Below are positions 48,128 to 56,363 of a stretch of 64,000 bases of DNA, one piece after another. Under the pieces are notes generated by a model. The model ran no database searches. It was not told where the DNA came from and saw only the letters and a program-made list of their open reading frames with translations. A program made the translations under genes and the position numbers. Within the stretch, counting starts at the first letter, position 1, and every line of letters begins with the position of its first letter. The DNA comes from Rhodocyclaceae bacterium. Lineage in GTDB: Bacteria; Pseudomonadota; Gammaproteobacteria; Burkholderiales; Rhodocyclaceae. Where the stretch lies: contig WBUF01000007.1 in the NCBI GenBank assembly GCA_008933825.1, positions 1-64,000 on the forward strand, in the 5' to 3' direction.

Positions 48128-48178
48128 CGAGCCGTGGGGACCTGTTTCGGAATGCGCCCGGCCCCAGCCCAACCCGGC

Positions 48179-48823
48179 TCATCCGGACAAGGCATGAAGC
48201 AGCAGTTGGCGGCTGGCGGCGGCGCTGGGGCGCGCCGCGACCCGCTCGAACCAGGGGCCGATGCGATCGAGCTGGCGGTCGAAGTCCTGTCCTACCGTGC
48301 TGGCAAAGTCCAGCCAGACGTAGAGCCAGATATCGGCCGCGCTGAAGCGCTCGCCGCACAGGTAGGGGCCCTCGCCAAACAGGCGATCAAGCCAGGCCAG
48401 GCGATCCCTGGCCACCCGCTTGAGGCCGGCGGCAGCTTCCGGCACCACCGGAATGCGCGTCTCGAACCGCGCCAGGCCTTCGTCATAGTGGTAGGCATTA
48501 TGTATGAACTCGGTGACGTTCAGCTCGACCCGCCGCCACCACTGGCGCGCCTGTGCCCGCTCCATGGCCGTGCGCCCGATCAGGGCCGGTTCGGGATGCA
48601 GTTCTTCAAGGTATTCGGCGATGGCCACGGCTTCGGCCAGCACCTGGCCGTCGTCGCAGCGCAGGGCCGGCGTCTGGCCGGCCGGATTGAGCGCAAGGAA
48701 GGCCGGCTGCCGGTTCTCTCCGGCAAAGACATCGATCGTCTGTGCCGGCAACGCAAGGCCTTTCTCGATCACGAACATGCGCAGGCAGCGGGGCGCCGGA
48801 CTGTGGGCATCGTAGATCAGCAT
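48179..48823 (-). CDS. Glutathione S-transferase family protein
   Basis: 214 residues from the ATG at 48823, which follows AGGAGACAAG and gives the normal N-terminus (LIYDAHSPAPRCLRMFVIEKGL); the earlier ATG at 48865 adds 14 atypical residues. The glutathione-binding NPAGQTPALRCDDGQVLAEAVAIAEYL and the C-terminal FSAADIWLYVWLDF are classic. Substrate unknown. Convergent with the MaoC gene, and downstream of a fadD fragment. Confidence 0.88.
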   Translation of the reverse strand: MLIYDAHSPAPRCLRMFVIEKGLALPAQTIDVFAGENRQPAFLALNPAGQTPALRCDDGQVLAEAVAIAEYLEELHPEPALIGRTAMERAQARQWWRRVELNVTEFIHNAYHYDEGLARFETRIPVVPEAAAGLKRVARDRLAWLDRLFGEGPYLCGERFSAADIWLYVWLDFASTVGQDFDRQLDRIGPWFERVAARPSAAASRQLLLHALSG

Positions 48824-48866
48824 GGCTTGCTTGTCTCCTTGGCGGATGGCTCGGATATCGGTCATC

Positions 48867-48998
48867 CATCAGCCGCGGCAGCGTCAGGACCTCTGCATTG
48901 AACTGCCTCTCGAACCCCTCGCCGATGCTGCCGAGGCCGTCGACCGTGACTCCGTGCGGCACCCCGGGAGGATAGCGCCCCAGCCAGCGTTTCGCCAA
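48867..48998 (-). pseudogene. Relic of an acyl-CoA synthetase (FadD-type) N-terminus
   Basis: Reading the minus strand from 48998 gives LAKRWLGRYPPGVPHGVTV, followed by DGLGSIGEGFERQF. This fits the start of long-chain acyl-CoA ligases (E. coli FadD begins KKVWLNRYPADVPTEI, with SLVDMFEQS after it). The match ends after about 35 to 45 codons; no AMP-binding motif follows and the region runs into GST and pentapeptide genes. No start codon or Shine-Dalgarno remains. Confidence 0.5.
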
Positions 48999-48999
48999 G

Positions 49000-49764
49000 C
49001 TATCTTCGCTCCCGCACGACGAAGGGCTCGATGAGGGCTTCCTGCACCGAGGCCGGGCGGTTGCGCGCCTGGCTGAAATTGGCGTTCCAGACGTCGGCAT
49101 TGGCGAGGTCGGCGCCGGACAGGTCGGCATTCCTGAAGACGGCATGGCGCAGGGTTGCGCCCGACAGCCGGGTGCCGACCAGCCTGGCATTGGTGAAATC
49201 GGCGTTCTCCGCGGCGGCGCCGGTCAGGTCGGCGCCGGACAGGTCGGCGCCGACCAGCCTGGCGTCCGAAAACACGCCGCGAAAGGTGTAGCAGCCGCGC
49301 AGCGAGCCGCCGGACAGGTCGATGCCCTCCATCAGGACGTCCTTGAGCTGGGCACCGGAAAAGTCAGCCCGCACGGCACGGGTATTGATGAGGTTGGCGC
49401 CGAACAGGTTGGCGCCGTTCAGGCGGGCATCCGTCAGATCGGCCTGGTCGAATTTGGCATGGAACAGATCGGCATCGCGCAGATCGGCGCCCTTCATCTG
49501 GGCACCGGTGAAATTGGCCCATTTGGCATTGCCGCCGCGAAAATCCGCCTCGTCGAGGCGGGCCTTGCGCAAATCGGCGCTTTCCAGCTTGGCGCCGGCG
49601 AAGCGGGCGCCGCGCAGGTCCAGGCCGGCCAGCCTGGCGCGGGAGAAATCGCAGCCAGACAGGTCGCTGCGCGCCGCGGGGCGCTTGCAATCGCCGGCCG
49701 GCAGCTGGGCTGCCACGCTTGCCGAGAGCATCCCCAAGGCTGCGGCCAGACCGGCGATCCGCAT
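49000..49764 (-). CDS. Exported pentapeptide-repeat protein
   Basis: 254 residues with a signal peptide (LAAALGMLSASVAA). About 35 A(D/N)LxX repeats fill the mature chain (GADLSGADLTGAAAENADF, ANLFGANL, FDQADLTDARL), expected to form a right-handed quadrilateral beta-helix. Cytoplasmic members mimic DNA and shield gyrase; a periplasmic one would have another role, unknown. A degenerate repeat element (49360-49382) is in the frame. Divergent from the spermidine-synthase-like gene. Confidence 0.9.
   Translation of the reverse strand: MRIAGLAAALGMLSASVAAQLPAGDCKRPAARSDLSGCDFSRARLAGLDLRGARFAGAKLESADLRKARLDEADFRGGNAKWANFTGAQMKGADLRDADLFHAKFDQADLTDARLNGANLFGANLINTRAVRADFSGAQLKDVLMEGIDLSGGSLRGCYTFRGVFSDARLVGADLSGADLTGAAAENADFTNARLVGTRLSGATLRHAVFRNADLSGADLANADVWNANFSQARNRPASVQEALIEPFVVRERR
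49360..49382 (+). repeat. Degenerate AAAGTCAGTC element inside the pentapeptide gene
   Basis: AAAGTCAGCCCGCACGGCACGG: the core has one substitution; antisense to the gene. Confidence 0.4.
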
Positions 49765-49860
49765 TTTCCCTCCCGTGCTGTCCCGTTCCGCACATGATAA
49801 ACAAATCGCCGGCGATTTCCATTAGGATGGCGCTCGCCCAAACCAGCCAGGCTTCGTCCG

Positions 49861-51876
49861 ATGCCGCTCTTCGCGCTCACGGTGTTCCTCTCGGCCTTCC
49901 TGCTGTTCCAGATCCAGCCGATGGCGGCGAAGATGATCCTGCCCTGGTTCGGCGGCGCCTCTTCGGTGTGGAGCACCTGCCTGGTGTTCTTCCAGGCCGA
50001 GTTGCTGCTCGGCTATCTCTACGTGCACTGGCTGCACGAAACGCTGGCACCGCGCCGGCAGGCGCTGCTGCACGTCGCCCTGCTGCTCGCGAGCCTGCTC
50101 GCCCTGCCGGTCGCCGCCGATCCGTCGTGGAAGGACACGGCGCAGGCACAGCCGGTGGCGAGCGTGCTCGGCGTGCTGGCCGCCGCCGTCGGCCTGCCCT
50201 ACCTGCTGCTGTCGACCACCGGCCCGCTGATGCAGGCCTGGTATGCGCGCGCCTTCACCGGCGCGATGCCCTATCGGCTCTACGCGCTGTCGAACCTCGC
50301 CTCGATGCTGGCGCTGCTCAGCTACCCGCTGCTTGTGGAGCCCTTCCTGGAGGTGCGCAGCCAGGCCTGGAGCTGGTCGGCCGGCTACGCCCTGTTCGTC
50401 GCGGCCTGCCTGGCGACGGCCGCTTGGTCGTGGCGGCAGGTGCCTGCCACCCGCGGAACGCCGGCAGCGCCTGCGCCGTATGCCGCGCCGCATCCCGGCT
50501 GGCGCGACTGCCTGTTGTGGGGCGCGCTGGCGATGACGGCATCGATCCTGCTGCTGGCGATGACGCGGCACCTGACGCAGGACGTGGCGCCGGTGCCCTT
50601 TCTCTGGGCGCTGCCGCTCGCGCTCTACCTGCTGAGCTTCATCCTCTGCTTCGATGCGCCACGCTACTACGTGCGGCCGCTGTTCCTCGGCGCGCTGCCC
50701 TTCGCCTTCCTCGGCATGGACCGCATCCTCGACGAGGGCATGCCAGTGCCGTGGATGATCGCGCTGATCTCGACAGCGCTGTTCGTCTTCTGCATGGTCT
50801 GCCACGGCGAGCTGGTGCACCGGAAGCCCGATCCGCGCCACCTGACGCTGTTCTACCTGATGCTCTCGCTGGGCGGCGCGCTGGGCGGCATGTTCGTCGG
50901 CCTGCTCGCGCCGATGCTGTTTCACGCCTATTTCGAACTGCCGATCGGCCTGTTCCTGTGCGCGCTGCTGGCAACGGTCGCGCTGTGGCGCGGCCTGCGC
51001 CCGCGCTGGCGCGTGCTGCTGCTGCTGGCGCTGTGCGGCTACGGGTGGCGCCTCGGCATGGTGTCGAAGGAGTTCGTCGACGGCTATATCGTCACGGCGC
51101 GCAATTTCTACAGCCAGCTGCGCGTCTCCGAGCGGCACGACGGCGGCCCCGGCTGGAAGCGCGTCATGGTGCACGGACGCATCAACCACGGCGAGCAATA
51201 CCTCGCCGAAGCGCACCGCCGCACGCCGACCACCTACTACTGCCACGACTCGGGCGTCGGCCGCGCCCTCTTCGAGCTGCCGAAGGACCGGCCGCTGAAA
51301 CTGGGCATGGTCGGGCTCGGCACCGGCACGCTGGCGGCCTACGGCCGGGCCGGTGACGAACTGCGCATCTACGAGATCAACGAGCAGGTGCTCGAACTGG
51401 CGAACAGCCATTTCACCTATCTCGCCGATTCGCCGGCACGCATCGTGCCTGTGCTGGGCGACGGCCGCCTGATGCTGGAAGCCGAGCCGGACCAGGGTTT
51501 CGACCTGCTGGCCGTGGATGCCTTCTCCGGCGACTCCATCCCGGCCCACCTGCTCACACTGGAAGCGATGCAGGGCTATCTGCGCCACCTGCGTCCCGAC
51601 GGCATCCTCGCCATCCACATCACCAATCGCTACCTCAACCTGCGCCCGGTCGTCGCCGCCGCCGCGCAGCACCACGGCAGCACCGCCCTGCTCTATGCGC
51701 TGGAAAGCGACCCCGAAAACGACTTCTGCTTCGCCTCGGACTGGGTGCTGGTGATGCGTCCGGAACGGGCGGCGGCGCTGCCGCTGGTGATGAACGACGG
51801 CGAGCCGCTCGTGGTGCAACCGGGTTTCCGGCCGTGGACGGACGGCTTTTCGAATCTCTTCAGCGTCCTGAAATAG
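49861..51876 (+). CDS. Fused membrane / spermidine-synthase-like protein
   Basis: 671 residues. About ten transmembrane helices fill the first 400 residues (FALTVFLSAFLLFQIQPM, MTASILLLAMTRHL and others). The C-terminal part is a Rossmann methyltransferase-like fold of spermidine synthases: GLGTGTLA (486-492), YEINEQVLELA, and DAFSGDSIPAHLLT (D553). Proteins annotated as fused MFS/spermidine synthase are widespread, but it is not known that they make polyamines. The Asp/Glu pattern for putrescine binding is only partly conserved. Divergent from the pentapeptide gene; terminated by a strong hairpin shared with csp. Confidence 0.88.
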   Translation: MPLFALTVFLSAFLLFQIQPMAAKMILPWFGGASSVWSTCLVFFQAELLLGYLYVHWLHETLAPRRQALLHVALLLASLLALPVAADPSWKDTAQAQPVASVLGVLAAAVGLPYLLLSTTGPLMQAWYARAFTGAMPYRLYALSNLASMLALLSYPLLVEPFLEVRSQAWSWSAGYALFVAACLATAAWSWRQVPATRGTPAAPAPYAAPHPGWRDCLLWGALAMTASILLLAMTRHLTQDVAPVPFLWALPLALYLLSFILCFDAPRYYVRPLFLGALPFAFLGMDRILDEGMPVPWMIALISTALFVFCMVCHGELVHRKPDPRHLTLFYLMLSLGGALGGMFVGLLAPMLFHAYFELPIGLFLCALLATVALWRGLRPRWRVLLLLALCGYGWRLGMVSKEFVDGYIVTARNFYSQLRVSERHDGGPGWKRVMVHGRINHGEQYLAEAHRRTPTTYYCHDSGVGRALFELPKDRPLKLGMVGLGTGTLAAYGRAGDELRIYEINEQVLELANSHFTYLADSPARIVPVLGDGRLMLEAEPDQGFDLLAVDAFSGDSIPAHLLTLEAMQGYLRHLRPDGILAIHITNRYLNLRPVVAAAAQHHGSTALLYALESDPENDFCFASDWVLVMRPERAAALPLVMNDGEPLVVQPGFRPWTDGFSNLFSVLK

Positions 51877-51897
51877 TCGGTCTCCGCGGCACGGCAG
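51872..51897 (+). repeat. Degenerate AAAGTCAGTC element at the spermidine-synthase-like stop
   Basis: AAATAGTCGGTCTCCGC then GGCACGGCAG: diverged core but conserved CCGC and ACGGC blocks; the stop TAG lies within it. Confidence 0.4.
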
Positions 51898-51937
51898 CCA
51901 GGTTCGTGCCAAGCGCCGGAGCAACAAGACGCAGGCG

Positions 51938-51967
51938 AAAAAAAACCCCGGCGAGCCGGGGTTTTTT
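51938..51967. terminator. Bidirectional rho-independent terminator
   Basis: AAAAAACCCCGGC-GA-GCCGGGGTTTTTT, perfect stem with A and T tracts on both sides. It terminates both the spermidine-synthase-like gene (plus) and the cold-shock gene (minus). Confidence 0.95.
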
Positions 51968-51982
51968 CAGTGGTGCGGCGGG

Positions 51983-52186
51983 TCAGAGGGGCTTGATGTT
52001 CGCCGCCTGCTTGCCCTTCGGGCCGGTGGCCTCGTCATAGGAGACCTTCTGGCCTTCCTTGAGGGACTTGAAGCCGCTCGACTGGATCGCGGAGAAATGC
52101 GCGAAGAGATCTTCGCCGCCATTGTCCGGGGTGATGAAGCCGAAGCCTTTGGCATCGTTGAACCACTTGACTGTACCTGTTGCCAT
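51983..52186 (-). CDS. Cold-shock protein (CspA family)
   Basis: 67 residues. [18 protein letters not shown] has RNP1 (KGFGFI), RNP2 is DLFAHFS, and the C-terminus is [11 protein letters not shown]. An OB-fold RNA chaperone that melts RNA structure during cold or growth-phase change. The ATG is preceded by TAAGGAAAT. The transcript has an AT-rich leader of about 170 bp and ends at the strong terminator. Confidence 0.96.
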   Translation of the reverse strand: MATGTVKWFNDAKGFGFITPDNGGEDLFAHFSAIQSSGFKSLKEGQKVSYDEATGPKGKQAANIKPL

Positions 52187-52364
52187 ATTTCCTTATCCTA
52201 AAAAAATTGAAGGGCGACTGCCCGACGGTTCGTTCGAGTACCCAGAACCGAAATGGCAGTTACATACCGCATCATTCTGTAGCTTGAGTTCGAGCGAACC
52301 GGCATTGAACCCGTAACTCGGCAATAAATCAAGCATTTTTTGCAAATAATGTTCTTTGAAAGGA
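52187..52364 (-). promoter_or_regulatory. AT-rich leader/promoter region of the cold-shock gene
   Basis: A 178-bp non-coding stretch between DsbA stop and csp start, lower in GC than its surroundings (TCAAAGAACATTATTTGC, AAATGCTTGATTTATTG on the minus strand). A long structured 5' leader is usual for csp genes. No single -35/-10 pair is convincing. Confidence 0.5.
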
Positions 52365-53015
52365 TCAGGCCGGTGCCAGCGCCTGGCGCAGGGCGCCGAG
52401 CAACGGCCCGGGCGGCTGGGCGCCGCCGACGCCGTAACGGCCGGCGAGGATGAAGAAGGGCACGCCGGTGATGCCCATCCGCTGCACGCGCTCGAAACCG
52501 GCGCGCACGGCATCGGCGTCCTCGCCGGAATCCAGATAGGCCAGCACCGCCGCCTCGTCCTCGCCGCACTCGGCGGCCAGGCGCGCCAGTTCGGCGGCAT
52601 CGCCAACGTTCCGCCCCTCGATGAACTGGGCGGCGAAGAGCCGCTCGACCAGGGGACCGGCGTCGCCCCTTTCCTGGGCGCGGTGGATCAACCGGTGCGC
52701 CTTCAGCGTGTTGGCGCGGATATCGATGCGTTCGAAGGCGAAGTCGATGCCGGCGGTGCGCCCGGTCTCCGAAATCTGCCCCCAAATCTGCGCGAGCTTC
52801 TCCGGCCCGCCGAATTTCCGCTCGAGGAAGGGCCGGTAGGGCTCGCCCACCTCCGGCGTGTCGGGGTTGAGGAAGAACGGCAGCCAGCGGATGCGCGCCA
52901 GGACGTCCGCCCGCTCCTTCCTCAATTCGCCGAGCGCCGACTCAAGGTGGCGCTTGCCGATGAAACACCAGGGGCAGACGACGTCGGAGACGATATCGAT
53001 GTGAAGTTCTGTCAT
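52365..53015 (-). CDS. DsbA-family oxidoreductase (FrnE-like)
   Basis: 216 residues, no signal peptide, thioredoxin fold with redox motif CPWC (14-17: SDVVCPWCFIGKRHLE) and the long helical insertion typical of FrnE/2-hydroxychromene-2-carboxylate isomerase relatives (RIRWLPFFLNPDTPEVGEPY; GITGVPFFILAGRYGVGGAQ with cis-Pro). A cytoplasmic thiol-disulfide oxidoreductase or isomerase. Its start overlaps the stop of the MDR gene upstream on the strand. Confidence 0.92.
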   Translation of the reverse strand: MTELHIDIVSDVVCPWCFIGKRHLESALGELRKERADVLARIRWLPFFLNPDTPEVGEPYRPFLERKFGGPEKLAQIWGQISETGRTAGIDFAFERIDIRANTLKAHRLIHRAQERGDAGPLVERLFAAQFIEGRNVGDAAELARLAAECGEDEAAVLAYLDSGEDADAVRAGFERVQRMGITGVPFFILAGRYGVGGAQPPGPLLGALRQALAPA

Positions 53016-53995
53016 GTTCGGACCTCCAGCACGATCTTGCCGATGTGGGCGCTGCTCTCCATCAGGCGGTGCGCCCCGCCTGCCTGCACCAGCGGGAAGG
53101 TCGCATGAATGTGCGGGCGCAGGCGGCCGGCGGCGATCTCCGGCCAGATGTGCGCAAGCAGCGCGTCGCGGATGGCGGCCTTCTCGGCCACGCTGCGCGG
53201 GCGCATGGTCGAGCCGGTGATCGTGAGGCGCTTCAACATCACCGGCATCAGGTCGAACTCGCCCCTGCTGCCTTCGAGGAAGGCGATCAGCACGAGGCGA
53301 CCGTCGCGGCGCAGCAGCGAGAGGTTCTTCTGCAGGTAGGGCGCGCCGACCATGTCGAGGACGACGTCGACGCCCTCGCCGCCGCTGAGCGCCTTGGCCT
53401 GCTCCGCGAAATCCGCCTCGCGGTAATTGATGGCGTGGCCGGCACCGAAGTCGCGGCAGAAGCGCGCCTTTTCCTCGCTGCCGACGGTGACGAGGCACTC
53501 GACGCCGAGATGGCGGGCGAGCTGAATGGCGGTGAGGCCGATGCCGCTCGATCCGCCGTGCACCAGCAGGCGCTCGCCCTGCTTCAACCGCCCCAGGTCG
53601 ACCAGGTTGGCCCAGACGGTGAACCAGGTTTCCGGCAGCGCCGCCGCCTGCGCGAAATCCAGGCCTTCGGGAATCGGCAGGGCATGCGCCGCCGGCGCCG
53701 TGCAGTACTCGGCATAGCCGCCGCCCGGCGCCAGCGCCGTCACGCGGTCACTGACTTTCCATTCCGTGACGCCCTCGCCCAGCGCCGCCACCGTGCCGGC
53801 GACTTCCAGGCCGAGGATGGGCGAGGCGCCCGGCGGCGGCGGGTAGCGGCCGGCGCGCTGCAGCACGTCGGGCCGGTTCACCCCGGCGCAGTGCACCTCG
53901 ATGAGAATCTCGCCCGGGCCGGGCTGCGGCCGCTCGCCCTCGGCCAGCTGCATGGATTCCGGCGTGCCGTCGGCGCCGTGGATGATCTGCTGCAT
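53012..53995 (-). CDS. NAD(P)H-quinone oxidoreductase (zinc-less MDR, PIG3-like)
   Basis: 327 residues. Zinc-free alcohol-dehydrogenase fold: HCAGVNRPDVLQRAGRYPPPPGASPILGLEVAG, then NADP loop HGGSSGIGLTAIQLAR and the C-terminal LKRLTITGSTMRPRSVAEKA typical of TP53I3/PIG3 quinone reductases. It reduces quinones with NADPH. The ATG at 53995 is preceded by GGAGG. Translationally coupled to the DsbA gene downstream. An in-frame degenerate element (53735-53758) encodes KVSDRVTA. Confidence 0.93.
   Translation of the reverse strand: MQQIIHGADGTPESMQLAEGERPQPGPGEILIEVHCAGVNRPDVLQRAGRYPPPPGASPILGLEVAGTVAALGEGVTEWKVSDRVTALAPGGGYAEYCTAPAAHALPIPEGLDFAQAAALPETWFTVWANLVDLGRLKQGERLLVHGGSSGIGLTAIQLARHLGVECLVTVGSEEKARFCRDFGAGHAINYREADFAEQAKALSGGEGVDVVLDMVGAPYLQKNLSLLRRDGRLVLIAFLEGSRGEFDLMPVMLKRLTITGSTMRPRSVAEKAAIRDALLAHIWPEIAAGRLRPHIHATFPLVQAGGAHRLMESSAHIGKIVLEVRT
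53735..53758 (-). repeat. Near-exact AAAGTCAGTC element inside the MDR gene
   Basis: CGCCGTCACGCGG then TCACTGACTTT; one base differs from the core. It reads in the gene's direction (KVSDRVTA). Confidence 0.5.
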
Positions 53996-54006
53996 GACGC
54001 CCTCCT

Positions 54007-54441
54007 TCATTCGTCGGCGACGATCCAGAGAAAGATCGCCTTGCCCTGCGCCGTCGCCGTGGCGGCGAGCTCGGCCATCTGCAGGACGAGTTTCTGCACG
54101 TCCTCGACCGCCCATTCCTCCGCCTCGAAATCCTCCGTCGCGGCGAGTTCATCGCCGACCGCCTCCAGACCCGCCTCGTCCAGCGTCGCCAGCCGCTGCA
54201 CCGAGGCGGCAGGGAAGCGCAGCAGCCAGGGCCCCTCCTCCGACTCGGCGTGCAGCAGGCCGAGGTCGCGCTGCGCCTCGTCGAAATACTGGCCAGAGAG
54301 CAGGGCGTGGAGCATGGCGAACCCGGCCTGGTCGACGCCGCGCACCTCGAAGCCCTTCCAGTCGTCGATCGGCTTTCCCGATGCGACGATGTCGGCGGCC
54401 TCGCCGAGGTTCGCCGCCATCACGCTGGCCGTCACGCTCAT
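54007..54441 (-). CDS. Hypothetical protein
   Basis: 144 residues, acidic, no signal peptide. Predicted helices (ADIVASGKPIDDWKGFEVRG; LDEAGLEAVGDELAATEDF; VQKLVLQMAELAATATAQGKAIFL). No known domain recognised. It starts the minus-strand operon that continues with the MDR and DsbA genes (gap 11 bp). Function unknown. Confidence 0.65.
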   Translation of the reverse strand: MSVTASVMAANLGEAADIVASGKPIDDWKGFEVRGVDQAGFAMLHALLSGQYFDEAQRDLGLLHAESEEGPWLLRFPAASVQRLATLDEAGLEAVGDELAATEDFEAEEWAVEDVQKLVLQMAELAATATAQGKAIFLWIVADE

Positions 54442-54462
54442 TGATGCTTCCTTTCGTATAGT

Positions 54463-54475
54463 TTCGCTATGCGAA
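54463..54475. promoter_or_regulatory. Small palindrome in the divergent spacer
   Basis: TTCGC-TAT-GCGAA in the 94-bp region between the hypothetical protein gene and the SDR gene. It is a candidate operator for the IclR regulator encoded at the end of the plus-strand operon. Confidence 0.35.
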
Positions 54476-54535
54476 CGGCGGTTTCGTTTTACTCTCCGCC
54501 GTGCTATCTTCACGCAGATTCTATCGGAACACACC

Positions 54536-55384
54536 ATGCACGACCTGGAGAACAGGACGGCCGTCATCACCGGCGCCGCCAGCGGCATCGGCCTCGCCCT
54601 GGCGCAGCGCGCAGCGTGCGAGGGCATGCGCCTGATGCTGGCGGACATCGACGAGGCAAGGCTGGCCGCAGCGGCGCAGGCGCTGCCGCTGGCCGCCGAG
54701 GCGATGTACACGATGCGCGTCGACGTCAGCCGCGAGGCGGACATTGCTGCGCTGGCCGACGCGGCCTTCGCCCGCTTCGGCGCGGTGCACCTGCTGTGCA
54801 ACAACGCCGGCGTCGGCCTGACGCGGCTGGCCTGGGAAATGAGCGCCGCCGACTGGGAGTGGGTGCTCGGCGTGAACTTGTGGAGCGTGGTGCACGCCCT
54901 CCGCCATTTCGTGCCGCGCATGCTGCAGCAGGCCGTGGAGAGCCGCATCGTGAACACCGCCTCCGCCGCCGGTCTGCTGTCCACGCCGGCGATGGCCGCC
55001 TACAACGTCAGCAAGCACGGCGTCGTCACCTTGTCGGAGACGCTGTACGCCGAGCTCAAGGCGCAGCAGGCGAAGGTCGGCGTCTCGCTGCTCTGCCCGG
55101 CCTGGGTGCCGACCGCCATCCACACCTCGGAGCGCAACCGGCCCGAGCGCTTCGGCACGGCGGCGCCGCCCTCGGCCGCCTCTGCCGCCTGCCACGCGCG
55201 CATGGGCCAGGCGGTGAAGTCCGGCCGCCTGACGGCGGACGACATGGCGAATGCGGTGTTCGACGCCGTCGCCGCCGACCGCTTCTACGTCATCCCGCAT
55301 GCGCGCATCAAGCAGGCGGTGCGCCTGCGCATGGAAGACATCCTCGAAGACCGCAATCCGACCCCGCTGCCTGAAAAACAATGA
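54536..55384 (+). CDS. SDR-family oxidoreductase
   Basis: 282 residues. NAD loop TGAASGIGLALA, NNAG motif (LLCNNAGVGL), Ser/Tyr/Lys region NTASAAGLLS and YNVSK. The C-terminal 80 residues (CPAWVPTAIHTSERNRPERF) extend past the core, as in several classical SDRs that act on hydroxyl/ketone side chains. Stop overlaps the next ATG by four bases, coupling it to the quinone-oxidoreductase-like gene. Substrate unknown. Confidence 0.92.
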   Translation: MHDLENRTAVITGAASGIGLALAQRAACEGMRLMLADIDEARLAAAAQALPLAAEAMYTMRVDVSREADIAALADAAFARFGAVHLLCNNAGVGLTRLAWEMSAADWEWVLGVNLWSVVHALRHFVPRMLQQAVESRIVNTASAAGLLSTPAMAAYNVSKHGVVTLSETLYAELKAQQAKVGVSLLCPAWVPTAIHTSERNRPERFGTAAPPSAASAACHARMGQAVKSGRLTADDMANAVFDAVAADRFYVIPHARIKQAVRLRMEDILEDRNPTPLPEKQ

Positions 55385-56361
55385 AAGCCCTGATCTGCTC
55401 GGAATACGGCCCGCTGGAGAATCTCTCCGTGCAGGACGTGCCCTCGCCCCAGGCCGGCCCCGGCCAAGTAGTGGTGGACGTCAAGGCCGCCGCACTCAAC
55501 TTTCCCGACGCGCTGATGGTGCAGGGCCTCTACCAGGTCAAGCCGCCGCTGCCCTTCTCCCCCGGCGCCGAGGTGGCGGGCCTCGTCAAGGAAATCGGCG
55601 ACGGCGTGCAGGGCCTGAAAGCCGGTGACCGCGTCATCGGCTTTCCCGGCACCGGCGGCTTCGCCGAGGAGTGCGTTGTCGCCGCCGGCAAGATCATGCC
55701 CCTGCCGGAGAACACGGATTTCGCCGCGGGGGCGGCGCTGGTGCTGACCTACGGCACCTCGCTGCACGCCCTGCAGGACTGCGGCCGCCTGCAGCCGGGC
55801 GAGACGCTGCTGGTGCTGGGCGCCGCCGGCGGCGTCGGTACGGCGGCGGTCGAAATCGGCAAGGCCATGGGCGCGCGGGTGATTGCCGCCGCATCGAGCG
55901 ATGACAAACTGGCGCTGTGCCGCCGGCTCGGCGCCGACGAGACCATCAACTATGCGACGGAAGACCTGCGCCGGCGCACCCTGGCGCTGACCGGCGAAAA
56001 GGGTGTCGATGTCGTCTACGACCCGGTCGGCGGCGGCTACAGCGAATCGGCGCTGCGCGCCACGGCCTGGCGCGGGCGGATGCTCATCGTCGGCTTCGCC
56101 GCCGGCGAGATCCCGAAGGTCCCGCTCAACCTGGCCCTGCTCAAGGAGCGCCAGCTGCTCGGCGTGTACTGGGGCGACTCGGTGCGCCACGACCCGGCCG
56201 GCCACGTGCGCAACATGAAGCAGCTCATGGCCTGGTTCGCCGAAAAGAAAATCAATCCCGTCGTCAGCGAGCGCTGCCCGCTGGCGCAGGCGCAGGAAGC
56301 CATGCGGCGCCTGCTCGGGCGCCAGGTGAAGGGCAAGCTCGTCGTCCTGCCGGAGGAATGA
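55381..56361 (+). CDS. NADPH:quinone oxidoreductase family protein
   Basis: 326 residues. Zinc-less MDR: LNFPDALMVQGLYQVKPPLP, GFPGTGGFAEECVV, NADP loop LGAAGGVGTAAVEIGKAMG and C-terminal GVYWGDSVRHD. It resembles the QOR/acrylyl-CoA-reductase-like group. It probably reduces an activated double bond. Coupled (ATGA) to the SDR gene upstream, and followed 2 bp later by an IclR regulator: a three-gene operon. Confidence 0.93.
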   Translation: MKALICSEYGPLENLSVQDVPSPQAGPGQVVVDVKAAALNFPDALMVQGLYQVKPPLPFSPGAEVAGLVKEIGDGVQGLKAGDRVIGFPGTGGFAEECVVAAGKIMPLPENTDFAAGAALVLTYGTSLHALQDCGRLQPGETLLVLGAAGGVGTAAVEIGKAMGARVIAAASSDDKLALCRRLGADETINYATEDLRRRTLALTGEKGVDVVYDPVGGGYSESALRATAWRGRMLIVGFAAGEIPKVPLNLALLKERQLLGVYWGDSVRHDPAGHVRNMKQLMAWFAEKKINPVVSERCPLAQAQEAMRRLLGRQVKGKLVVLPEE

Positions 56362-56363
56362 GC

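Noticed and set aside
49000-49764. Regularly spaced short repeats suggesting a CRISPR or satellite
   Set aside because: They are codons of the pentapeptide-repeat protein: spacing is 15 bases and units vary.
49822-51927. A 701-codon antisense frame over the spermidine-synthase-like gene
   Set aside because: Low-complexity Gln/His/Arg composition and no domain; the opposite strand carries membrane helices and a Rossmann fold.
53045-54535. Upstream extension of the SDR frame by nearly 500 codons
   Set aside because: It runs antisense through the MDR and hypothetical genes; only the part from 54536 has SDR motifs.
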